From NCBI GenBank assembly GCA_036384655.1, contig DASVLX010000270.1, forward strand, positions 1-6,818: a stretch of 6,818 nucleotides of DNA, read 5' to 3'. The DNA is from DASVLX01 sp036384655 (GTDB lineage: Bacteria; Actinomycetota; Actinomycetes; Mycobacteriales; Pseudonocardiaceae). The position numbers and the translations under genes were made by a program. The notes below the pieces were generated by a model, which had not been told where the DNA came from, made no database searches, and saw only the letters and a list, made by a program, of their open reading frames with translations. Numbering within the stretch: position 1 is the stretch's first letter; every line of letters begins with the position of its first letter. This document shows, in pieces, positions 1-6,590 of the stretch.

Positions 1-1
1 G

Positions 2-850
2 TCGGTCGTGCTGCTCATCGGTGGGGCGCGTGGCATCACCGCCCGCTTCGCCCGCACCCTCGCGGCCGCCAGCAACTGCCGGCTGGAACTCGTAGGCCGC
101 ACCGCGCTCGGCACCGAGCCAGAGACGCGAGCGATCGCCGCCGCCCGGGATCTGCCCGCGTTGCGTGCCGCGTTGGCCGCCGCCGGCGGACCCCGGGCCG
201 GCATCGACCGCGCCGCCCGGGAGATCCTGGCCCGCCGCGAGGTCAACGACACCCTCACCGAACTGCGCGAACTCGGCAGCGAGGCCAACTACCGGTCCGC
301 GGACGTTCGCGACACGCAGGCCATCGCCCAACTCGTCAAGCAGGTGCATGCCGAGCACGGCCGCATCGACGGTGTCGTCTACGCCGCCGGCGTGATCGAG
401 GACAAGCTCGTCGCCGACAAGGACGAGGAGTCGTTCGCGCGGGTGTTCGGCACCAAGGTCGACGGCGCGACGGCGGTGCTCAACGCGTTGTCGGGGCTGC
501 CCGGCCTGCCGACGCTGCCCAGGTTCGTGGTGCTGTTCGGCAGCGTCGCCGCCGCGCTCGGCAACCGGGGCCAGGCCGACTACGCCGCCGCCAACGACGC
601 CCTGGAAACGCTGGGCGCCCGCTGGTCCGCGCGCACCGGCGGCCGGGCACTGACCGTCCACTGGGGACCGTGGGCGCCGGCGGACCGGCACGGTGGCATG
701 GTCAGCGCGGAACTCGCGCGCTCCTACCAACAGAGAGGCATAGCCCTCATCGACCCGGCCGAGGGCGTCGCCAGCCTGCTGCGCGAACTGGCCTGGGGAG
801 CCGCCGACGCCGTCGTCCTCAACGCCGCGCTGGGATGGGGGCAACGGTGA
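2..850 (+). CDS. C-terminal ketoreductase domain of a PfaA-like type I polyketide/lipid synthase (5' end outside window)
   Basis: The reading frame is open from the left edge, so the GTG at 8 is an internal Val and the true start lies upstream. The visible 282 residues are an NADPH-dependent SDR-type ketoreductase, which reduces the beta-keto group of an ACP-bound chain. Motifs seen: the nucleotide-binding GGARGIT (20-40), an ADVRD segment after the second Rossmann half, YAAGVIEDKLV, and a full catalytic set of Lys (455-457), Ser (542-544), Tyr (581-583) and Asn (593-595), with the usual Ser-x12-Tyr and YxxxN spacing. The IED in place of the LDD motif suggests a B-type stereochemical outcome, which is weak evidence. 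The charged insert around REILARREVNDTL, before the second half of the Rossmann fold, resembles KR domains of PfaA/omega-3 synthases and related secondary-lipid synthases more than modular PKS KRs; this is from memory. KR is the last domain, as in PfaA. KS and other domains are expected upstream but not seen. The TGA (848-850) overlaps the next gene's GTG. Confidence 0.88.
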   Translation, partial: SVVLLIGGARGITARFARTLAAASNCRLELVGRTALGTEPETRAIAAARDLPALRAALAAAGGPRAGIDRAAREILARREVNDTLTELRELGSEANYRSADVRDTQAIAQLVKQVHAEHGRIDGVVYAAGVIEDKLVADKDEESFARVFGTKVDGATAVLNALSGLPGLPTLPRFVVLFGSVAAALGNRGQADYAAANDALETLGARWSARTGGRALTVHWGPWAPADRHGGMVSAELARSYQQRGIALIDPAEGVASLLRELAWGAADAVVLNAALGWGQR

Positions 851-3675
851 TCGGGATGCCGAGCCCCACACCGGCCGTGCTGAGGCCCGACTCGATGCTG
901 CGGCTCGCGGCCCGTGATACAGCCGGGCTGAGCGCGCTGCTGGACGTGCCCGACGAGGAACTTCTCGCCGGGGGAGTGAAGGGCGACGGCGGCTGCCGGC
1001 TGGGCATCGTCGCGCCCACTCCCAAACGCCTGGGGCTCGCCCGGAAACTGGTCGCCAAGGGCAGGTCGTGGCGGGGTCGCAACGACATCTGGTTCACCGC
1101 GCGGCCACTGCTGGCCGGCACCACGGGCGGGATCGCGTTCCTGTTCCCCGGCCTGGAGGCCGATTTCGCGCCGAACATGGCCGATGTCGCCGCCTGGCTG
1201 GGGGTGGAACCGCCCGTCGGTGGTTCGGACAGCGGTGATGACCACAGCGGTGACCAACACAGCGGTGACCAACACAGCCTGGGCAGGCATGCCGAGGGTG
1301 TCATCGCGGTCGGCCGGATGCTCGATACCGCGCTGCGCCGGCTGCACATCCGCCCGGCAGCGCTCGCCGGACACAGCGTGGGCGAGTGGAGCGCCATGCT
1401 GGGCGGCAACATGATGGGCCAGACCAGCGTCAGTGACCTGTTCGGCCGCATCGACATGGACGCCCTGCTGCTGCACGGCTACGACTTCGGGGTGATCGGC
1501 TGCCCGGTGGACCGGGTCACCGCGGACCTGGCCGGCCGGCCGGAACTGGTGATCTCCCACGAGAACTCCACCAACCAGACCGTCGTCTGTGGACCGTCGA
1601 AGGCCGTCGCCGAACTCGTCGCACGGTTCCGATCACGGGCCGTGATCTGCCAGGTGCTGCCGTTCCAGTCCGGCTTCCACACCCCGATGCTGCGGCGCAA
1701 CCTGGGTCGCTTCGAGGCCGAGGTCCGGACACTGCCGATGCGTGCCGCCGACATCCCGGTGTGGTCGGCGACGATCGCCGCGCCGTTCCCGGGCGATCCG
1801 CGGGCGATCCGCGAGCTGTTTGTGCGGCATCTGCTGGAACCGGTACGGTTCCGCGAACTCGCCCTGGCGATGTACGAGTCGGGCATCCGGGTTTTCGTCC
1901 AGAATGGACCTGGGCAGCTCGGCTCGCTGGTGGACGACACGCTACGCGACCATGAGCACCTGACCATCGCGGCGAACTCCGCGCACCGGCCGGGCCTGGA
2001 CCAACTGCGCCGGGTGGCCACCGCCGTCTGGGTCGAGGGCGGCGAACCCGATTTCGCCCGCCTGGAACCGGATGCCCGACCGATCGAGGTCACCGCCGCT
2101 GCCCCCGCGCCGGCCCAGGCACCCGCGCCGGCCGGAGTGTTCGCCGAGCTCACCGAGCTGGCCACGCGGTTCCCCGCCGTCGCCGAACTGAACACCCTGA
2201 TGCGGGACGTGGCCGAGTCGGTCACCGCCGTGCTGCGCGCCAGCGAGGCCCAGCCGGCCCAGCCGGTGCCGGCCTTCCGCCTGATCGAGCCGGAGCCGGC
2301 GCGGACCGAGCGGCTGCTGCACGTGTCCACCCGGACCATGCCCTACCTGCTGGACCACTGCCTCGCCGCGCAGCCTCCGGGCTGGCCGGACGAGACCGAC
2401 CGCCGGCCGATCATGCCGGCCACCACGATGATCCATCACATGATCGCGGCCGCCGAGCGGTCCGCGCCCGGCCTGCGCGCGATCGGCGTCGACGATGTCC
2501 ACCTGCATCGCTGGCTGGTCGCCGCCCCGGCGCGGGATGTCGTGGTCCGCACCGAACCACTGGACACCGGCCGGGTCCGGGTGCGGCTCGGCGAGCACGC
2601 CGAGGCCGTGGTCCTGCTCGGCAGGACCTACGAACCGCCGGTGACCGCCTGGCCGGTCGATTCCGCCGAGCGGCCGACCGCGCTGACCGCGCAGGACATC
2701 TACGAACAGCGGTGGATGTTCCACGGCCCGCGGTTCCAGGTGATGACCCGGTCGCTGGGGATCTGGCGGACCGGTGTGCGTGCCGAACTGGAGGTGGTCG
2801 ATGTTCCGGGCTCGCTGCTGGACGGCGTCGGCCAGGTGCTCGGCCAGTGGCTTGCCGAGTTCGAGGCGCACCGCCCGATCGCGTTCCCGGCCCGTATCAA
2901 CCGGATCCGCTTCCACGCGCCGCTGCCGCCGACCGGCACCCGGCTGGGCTGCACGGTCCGCATCCGCGACATCGTCCGCGACCTGGTCGAGGCGGACATG
3001 CAGGTCAGCCATGGCGGCCGGCCGCTGGTGTCGATCAGCGGTTGGCAGGACGTGCGGCTGGACAGCGACCGATCCGGCGGCGCGGTCAACCGGTTCATCG
3101 AGCTGAGCACGCTGTCGGAACAGCGGCCCGGCGGTTGGTGGCTGCTCGCGGACCGCTGGACGAGCCTCGCGGCCCGCGAACTGTATATGTACAAATACCT
3201 CGCGGCGGCCGAGCGCGACGAATACTTCGCCTGCGCCCCAAGGGAACGCCGGCACTGGCTGCTGCGCCGGATGGTCATCAAGGACGCGGTGCGCGGTTGG
3301 CTCTGGGACGACGGCGCCGGACCGCTGTTTCCCGCCGAGATCGCCGTTTTCGAGGACGCCCCCGGCCGATTCCTGGTCTCCGGCCGGCACGGCCTGCGGC
3401 TACCGTCCCTGTCGGTCGCGGTGTCGTGCTGTCAGGAGATCGCGGCCGCCGTGGTGCGCCCGGCCGGTGGACAACGCCCGGTCCGGATTCACGCGGCCGA
3501 GGTCGCGCCCGGCGTGGATCTGGATCGCGCCGCGGCCGCCGCGTTCGATCTCGCGCCGGAGCAGGGCGTGCGTGCCGAACTGATCGACAATCCCGACGGT
3601 CTACCGTCACGCCAGTACGTGGTCGCCTGGACGGTTGGCGCCAGGCAGCAGAAACAGGAGGACAGCACGCGATGA
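847..3675 (+). CDS. Type I synthase subunit: acyltransferase - dehydratase - PPTase-like C-terminus
   Basis: A 942-residue protein acting with the upstream synthase. I chose GTG 847 because it overlaps the preceding stop (GTGA) and has a G-run (837-841) five bases upstream; ATG 835 and ATG 856 are in-frame alternatives. Residues ~95-400 are a malonyl-CoA-type acyltransferase, with FLFPG, nucleophile motif GHSVGEW (Ser177) and His278 in GFHTPM. A Pro/Ala linker follows (~417-431). Residues ~480-760 are a double-hotdog dehydratase with His504 (YLLDHCL), PIMPATTM, and a second-half DGVGQ with Asp659 and Gln663, so both expected catalytic residues are present. Residues ~770-930 resemble a phosphopantetheinyl transferase region: W..RRMVIKDAVR (Lys812), PAEI, a VSCC segment where family members usually have Ser-His, then GVDLD (889-893). 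This last domain may be degenerate. A 15-bp tandem repeat lies inside the AT (1231-1275). No KS, KR or ACP was seen here, so it must cooperate with its neighbours. The AT and DH calls are firm; the PPTase call is moderate. Confidence 0.87.
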   Translation: MIGMPSPTPAVLRPDSMLRLAARDTAGLSALLDVPDEELLAGGVKGDGGCRLGIVAPTPKRLGLARKLVAKGRSWRGRNDIWFTARPLLAGTTGGIAFLFPGLEADFAPNMADVAAWLGVEPPVGGSDSGDDHSGDQHSGDQHSLGRHAEGVIAVGRMLDTALRRLHIRPAALAGHSVGEWSAMLGGNMMGQTSVSDLFGRIDMDALLLHGYDFGVIGCPVDRVTADLAGRPELVISHENSTNQTVVCGPSKAVAELVARFRSRAVICQVLPFQSGFHTPMLRRNLGRFEAEVRTLPMRAADIPVWSATIAAPFPGDPRAIRELFVRHLLEPVRFRELALAMYESGIRVFVQNGPGQLGSLVDDTLRDHEHLTIAANSAHRPGLDQLRRVATAVWVEGGEPDFARLEPDARPIEVTAAAPAPAQAPAPAGVFAELTELATRFPAVAELNTLMRDVAESVTAVLRASEAQPAQPVPAFRLIEPEPARTERLLHVSTRTMPYLLDHCLAAQPPGWPDETDRRPIMPATTMIHHMIAAAERSAPGLRAIGVDDVHLHRWLVAAPARDVVVRTEPLDTGRVRVRLGEHAEAVVLLGRTYEPPVTAWPVDSAERPTALTAQDIYEQRWMFHGPRFQVMTRSLGIWRTGVRAELEVVDVPGSLLDGVGQVLGQWLAEFEAHRPIAFPARINRIRFHAPLPPTGTRLGCTVRIRDIVRDLVEADMQVSHGGRPLVSISGWQDVRLDSDRSGGAVNRFIELSTLSEQRPGGWWLLADRWTSLAARELYMYKYLAAAERDEYFACAPRERRHWLLRRMVIKDAVRGWLWDDGAGPLFPAEIAVFEDAPGRFLVSGRHGLRLPSLSVAVSCCQEIAAAVVRPAGGQRPVRIHAAEVAPGVDLDRAAAAAFDLAPEQGVRAELIDNPDGLPSRQYVVAWTVGARQQKQEDSTR
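1231..1275 (+). repeat. 15-bp in-frame tandem repeat inside the acyltransferase domain
   Basis: There are three consecutive 15-base units starting AGCGGTGA. Units 2 and 3 (1246-1260 and 1261-1275) are identical; unit 1 (1231-1245) differs at a few bases. They encode SGDDH, SGDQH, SGDQH, followed by a related SLGRH. The period is a multiple of three, so copy-number change keeps the reading frame. It lies about 35 residues before the AT nucleophile, probably in a surface loop (inferred). Confidence 0.85.
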
Positions 3676-3971
3676 CGCCCGCCCAGAAAACCGCCGTGTT
3701 GGAGGAGGTTCGCGGTATTCTCGCCGAGGTGCTCGAACTTTCCGATGTGGACGATATCGAGATCGAGCCCGACTCGCTGTTGACCGATGATCTCGGGCTG
3801 GAGAGCATCGACCTGGTCAGCATCGGCGCCATGCTCACCGAACGCTACGGCGAGAAGGTCAACCTCGCCGCGTTTCTCGCCGAAAAGGACCTTGACGAGG
3901 TCATTCGGCTGACCGTTGGTGAGCTGGTCGATTTCGTGGTGAGCAAGCTCGCCGATACCACGGTCGCGTAG
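3672..3971 (+). CDS. Discrete acyl carrier protein
   Basis: A 99-residue, acidic, mostly helical ACP that carries the growing or finished acyl chain on a 4'-phosphopantetheine arm. The attachment site is Ser45 in DDLGLESIDL, a typical DSL-like motif at the start of helix II. The protein is longer than a standard ~80-residue ACP: after the canonical fold it has FLAEKDLDEVIRLTVGELVDF, a tail seen in ACPs from iterative-PKS and hydrolase-containing clusters (recalled, not searched). The ATG is set by the ATGA overlap with the preceding stop (3673-3675) and by a strong AGGAGG-type ribosome site at 3657-3662. The same frame stays open upstream, but that part is only a shadow of the synthase gene. 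Its position between the AT-DH protein and the hydrolase suggests it is the dedicated carrier for this pathway, and the PPTase-like domain encoded just upstream is a candidate partner. Confidence 0.93.
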   Translation: MTPAQKTAVLEEVRGILAEVLELSDVDDIEIEPDSLLTDDLGLESIDLVSIGAMLTERYGEKVNLAAFLAEKDLDEVIRLTVGELVDFVVSKLADTTVA

Positions 3972-3975
3972 GAGA
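3971..3975 (+). promoter_or_regulatory. Ribosome binding site deciding the hydrolase start
   Basis: GGAGA overlaps the last base of the ACP stop codon (TAG 3969-3971). It sits 8 bases before GTG 3984 but 14 before ATG 3990, so it favours the GTG start of the hydrolase. Confidence 0.6.
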
Positions 3976-3983
3976 ACCGACTC

Positions 3984-4796
3984 GTGGGAATGATTTCGGT
4001 GAACGGTCTTCGCACGCATTACCAATGGATGCGGGCGAAGACCTCCCGGCCCGGCGGCGCGCCCACGGTGGTATGTGTGCACGGCATCGGCTACGACAGC
4101 CTGGCCAGCTTCTATCTGACACTGGCCAGCCCGCTGTCGGAGGCGGGTGCCGACGTGCTCACCTACGACCTTCGCGGTCATGGTCGCTCCGAGCGGCCCG
4201 CCACCGGGTACACCCTGGGTCATTTCCTGAATGATCTGGAGGTCCTGCTCGACCAGTTGGACGTGACCGGGCCGGTGCACCTGGTCGGCAACAGTTTCGG
4301 CGGCACGGTGGCGTTCAGTTTCGCCGCCAACCATCCCGACCGGGTGGCCAGCGTGATCGGCATCGAATCCGAGCCAGCCACCACGGTGTGGTCGGAGAAA
4401 ATGGCCGTCGCCATGGCCAACACCGTCAAGGTCATGGGGGACCAGGACTATCTCGACTGGGTGGCCGAACACTTTGGGAAGCATCACGCCCGGCTGACCA
4501 AGGCGGCGGGGGAGGGCATCGGCCGGACCAGCATCGTCGCGGAACTCTCCCAGGGACCGCTGCTGACCGAGAACGATCTGGCTCGGATCACCTGCCCGGT
4601 ACTGTCCATTGTGGGTAGTGAAGGCTATCAGCGTGACGATCTCGATGCGGTGTCATCGTTGTTGGCGGACTGCCGGACCGAGGTCATCGACGGCCAGGAT
4701 CATTCCGTTCTGGTCCAACGCCACCACGCCGTGCGCAAACTCCTGCTGGCCTGGATCGACGAGCACGAGCCCGCCTGGGCGGACGGCGCCGCGTAA
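3984..4796 (+). CDS. Alpha/beta-fold hydrolase, possible chain-releasing thioesterase
   Basis: A 270-residue soluble alpha/beta hydrolase. Visible features: VCVHGIGYDS near residue 30 (the HG of the oxyanion region), YDLRGHGRSERP, the nucleophile elbow VGNSFGG with Ser104, and a C-terminal GQDHSVL with His240. The acid is probably in the SEGYQRDDLDAV segment, so a Ser-Asp-His triad looks complete. No signal peptide or membrane helix is seen. GTG 3984 is preferred over the in-frame ATG 3990 because of ribosome-site spacing. The gene follows the ACP by 12 bases and overlaps the glycosyltransferase by one base (TAATG). In this context it could release the acyl chain from the carrier, cyclise it, or edit stalled chains. 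The fold alone does not give the substrate; ester hydrolase or lactonase roles are possible. Confidence 0.9.
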   Translation: MGMISVNGLRTHYQWMRAKTSRPGGAPTVVCVHGIGYDSLASFYLTLASPLSEAGADVLTYDLRGHGRSERPATGYTLGHFLNDLEVLLDQLDVTGPVHLVGNSFGGTVAFSFAANHPDRVASVIGIESEPATTVWSEKMAVAMANTVKVMGDQDYLDWVAEHFGKHHARLTKAAGEGIGRTSIVAELSQGPLLTENDLARITCPVLSIVGSEGYQRDDLDAVSSLLADCRTEVIDGQDHSVLVQRHHAVRKLLLAWIDEHEPAWADGAA

Positions 4797-5920
4797 TGCG
4801 GTTCCTGTTCGTGGTCCCGCCACTGGTCGGGCACATCAACCCGACCGTCGGCGTCGCCCGCGAACTACGCTCCCGCGGCCATCGGGTCGCCTGGGCGGGG
4901 GATGCTGGCTTGCTGCGGTCCCGGCTGGATTCTGATGCTCGGATCTACCCGTGTGGTTTGCCTGCGGACTTTGGTCAGCGGCCGGCTGACCTGCGCGGCT
5001 TCGCGGCGCTGAAATACCTGTGGGAGCGGGTGCTGACCCCGCTCGCCGAGGCCATGGTGCCCGGTGTCGTGGATGCGGTAGCGGCCTTCCGGCCCGATGT
5101 GATCGTGGCCGACCAGCAGGCGCTGGCGGGAGCATTGGTCGCGGAACGGCTGGGCGTGACGTGGGTGACCTCGGCCAGCACCTCGGGCGAGTTCACCGAT
5201 CCGCTGGCCGGCATGCCGAAAATGCGCCAGTGGCAGGACGACCAACTGCTCGACTTGAGACGGCGCTTTGGCAATCCTGAGGCGAGTGGGGATCTCCGGT
5301 TTTCGCCCTACTTGGTGCTGGCCTTCACCACCAAGGCGATGGTGGGTGGTGAGTTCGACTTTCCGGTGGCCTTCGTCGGCCCGGCGATCGGCCCGGTCCA
5401 TCCCGCTGGGCCGGCCTCTGACCAGCCGCTCGTCTTCATCAGCCTGGGCACCGTCAACGCCGACACCAGCGCCCGATTTCTGGGCGAATGCGTCATCGCG
5501 CTGCGTGCCCGGCCGAACTTGCGGGGCGTCATCATTGATCCCGCAGCCACCATTCACGATGCCCCGCCGAATGTCGTCGTGAAACCGTTCGTCGACCAAC
5601 TCGCCGTGCTCGCCGAGGCCAGTGCGGTGGTCTGTCACGGTGGCCACAACACCGTCTGCGAGGCCCTGGCCTACGGTCTACCCCTCGTGATCGCCCCCAT
5701 CCGCGACGACCAACCGGTCATCGCCGAACAGGTCAAACAAGCCGGCGCCGGAGTGAGATTGCGCTTCGACCGCGCCCGCGCCGAGGCGATCGGCACCGCC
5801 ATAGACACGGTACTGACCGACCCCGCGTACCGGACGGCGGCACGTACCATCCAGCGCTCCTTCGCCGCCGCCGGTGGCGCTGTCGCGGCTGCCAATGAAT
5901 TGATCACGCTCGCTTCCTAA
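4796..5920 (+). CDS. GT1-family (MGT/UGT-like) glycosyltransferase
   Basis: A 374-residue GT-B fold glycosyltransferase that transfers a sugar from a nucleotide donor to a small acceptor. N-terminal acceptor half: FLFVVPPLVGHINPTVGVA with the likely catalytic base His13, and DVIVADQQALAGALVAERLG. C-terminal donor half: FISLGTVN at the domain junction, then the donor-binding signature HGGHNTVCEALAYGLPLV (first His 281) ending in DDQPVIAEQV. Length and motif order match macrolide/UGT-type enzymes, slightly shorter than the usual ~400. There is no transmembrane segment. ATG 4796 overlaps the hydrolase TAA by one base, with only a poor ribosome site upstream, which suggests translational coupling. 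As the last gene of the operon it probably glycosylates the product. Acceptor and sugar cannot be read from the sequence, and no sugar-biosynthesis gene is in the window. Confidence 0.92.
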   Translation: MRFLFVVPPLVGHINPTVGVARELRSRGHRVAWAGDAGLLRSRLDSDARIYPCGLPADFGQRPADLRGFAALKYLWERVLTPLAEAMVPGVVDAVAAFRPDVIVADQQALAGALVAERLGVTWVTSASTSGEFTDPLAGMPKMRQWQDDQLLDLRRRFGNPEASGDLRFSPYLVLAFTTKAMVGGEFDFPVAFVGPAIGPVHPAGPASDQPLVFISLGTVNADTSARFLGECVIALRARPNLRGVIIDPAATIHDAPPNVVVKPFVDQLAVLAEASAVVCHGGHNTVCEALAYGLPLVIAPIRDDQPVIAEQVKQAGAGVRLRFDRARAEAIGTAIDTVLTDPAYRTAARTIQRSFAAAGGAVAAANELITLAS

Positions 5921-5945
5921 GAAACGTAGCGACCCATTCTTTGTA

Positions 5946-5984
5946 GCGCGCAAATAACTCGCGCAATGATGACCAGCGCATCAT
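5946..5984. terminator. Two small hairpins between the operon and the CRISPR array (weak terminator candidate)
   Basis: GCGCG (5946-5950) pairs with CGCGC (5960-5964) across a 9-base loop, and ATGATG (5966-5971) pairs with CATCAT (5979-5984) across a 7-base loop. They lie 25 bases after the glycosyltransferase stop, where operon transcription (+) and the inferred CRISPR transcript (-) would converge. There is no T-tract and the stems are short, so this is a weak candidate for a bidirectional terminator. The rest of 5921-5998 shows no gene. Confidence 0.3.
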
Positions 5985-5998
5985 GCCGTACCTGTTCA

Positions 5999-6465
5999 GC
6001 CTCAATGGAGTCCGGCCATGAAGACCGGAAGCACGGGGCAACATCTGGCAGGCGCCAAAGGACCACCCTACGCCTCAATGGAGTCCGGTCGTTAAGACCG
6101 GAAGCACGTCCACGACGAAATGCTCACCGAGTTCTGGACCTGGTACGCCTCAATGGAGTCCGGTCGTTAAGACCGGAAGCACCCCCCGTCGATTTCTGAT
6201 TTGGAGTCTCGCCTCAATGGAGTCCGGTCGTGAAGACCGGAAGCACTCGTCCGGCTACGCGGACCTGGAGTCGCTGTCTCGGCCTCAATGGAGTCCGGTC
6301 GTGAAGACCGGAAGCACTCGAGGCCGATGGGTTCATCGGCCATCAGCATCACCGGCCTCAATGGAGTCCGGTCGTGAAGACCGGAAGCACCAGGTACGTG
6401 CGGGTGGTACGCGGGTCAGCGTGGTCGAGGCCTCAATGGAGTCCGGTCGTGAAGACCGGAAGCAC
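5999..6465 (-). CRISPR. CRISPR array, seven 36-base repeats and six spacers, no cas genes in view
   Basis: Repeats lie at 5999-6034, 6072-6107, 6147-6182, 6211-6246, 6282-6317, 6355-6390 and 6430-6465. Spacers between them are 37, 39, 28, 35, 37 and 39 bases and unrelated to each other. The last four repeats are identical. Each repeat holds a 7-bp stem with a 5-base loop (TCCGGTC, loop GTGAA, GACCGGA on the plus strand). Read on the minus strand, the repeat begins GTGCTTCCGG and ends CTCCATTGAGGC. An ATTGAGGC end resembles the ATTGAA(A/G)C 8-base crRNA handle of many type I and type III systems. Repeat decay at the low-coordinate end (two changes at 6017 and 6019, and a G-to-T change shared by repeats 2 and 3) marks that end as leader-distal. 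Minus-strand transcription is therefore inferred. Repeat and spacer lengths do not fit I-E (28-29 base repeats) and favour type III or another type I. The subtype cannot be assigned without cas genes. Confidence 0.97.
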
Positions 6466-6590
6466 GGCTCGCCAAATTCGACGCCCGTGACCTGCGAAGG
6501 TACAGGACTCTGCGAGTGGTGGCAAGCTGCTACCAACATCACGCGCCAAGTTTGTCTGTTTCATCCCTGCGACACCACCTCTGACCTGCG
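6466..6590 (-). promoter_or_regulatory. Putative CRISPR leader
   Basis: This non-coding stretch abuts the least-decayed repeat (6430-6465), where the leader should be if the array is transcribed on the minus strand. It includes patches less GC-rich than the flanking genes (CCAAATTCG near 6472; AAGTTTGTCTGTTTCAT near 6548). It also holds a 9-base direct repeat TGACCTGCG (6488-6496 and 6582-6590). I could not identify a convincing promoter. No gene is seen in it. Confidence 0.45.

Noticed and set aside
670..846. N-terminal extension of the AT-DH protein
   Set aside because: It overlaps the KR domain coding region and gives an Arg/Pro-rich shadow peptide. GTG 847 (or ATG 835/856) is far more likely.
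1942..3390. Long minus-strand open frame (482 codons) under the AT-DH gene
   Set aside because: It lies opposite a well-supported gene, and its Gly/Arg/Pro/Asp-rich composition is typical of an antisense shadow in GC-rich DNA. No recognisable motif.
2712..3671. Upstream extension of the ACP reading frame
   Set aside because: This part is an out-of-frame shadow of the synthase gene. The strong ribosome site and the ATGA overlap place the ACP start at 3672.
3489..4487. Minus-strand open frame spanning the ACP and the hydrolase
   Set aside because: It crosses two well-supported plus-strand genes and shows no domain.
6391..6429. Possible self-targeting of the operon by spacers
   Set aside because: By eye I found no long match between any spacer and the rest of this window. 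A genome-wide search would be needed to exclude self-targeting elsewhere.
5999..6465. Interpreting the repeats as iterons, a minisatellite or attachment sites
   Set aside because: Uniform 36-base near-identical repeats separated by unrelated 28-39 base spacers, with one decayed terminal copy, are diagnostic of CRISPR.
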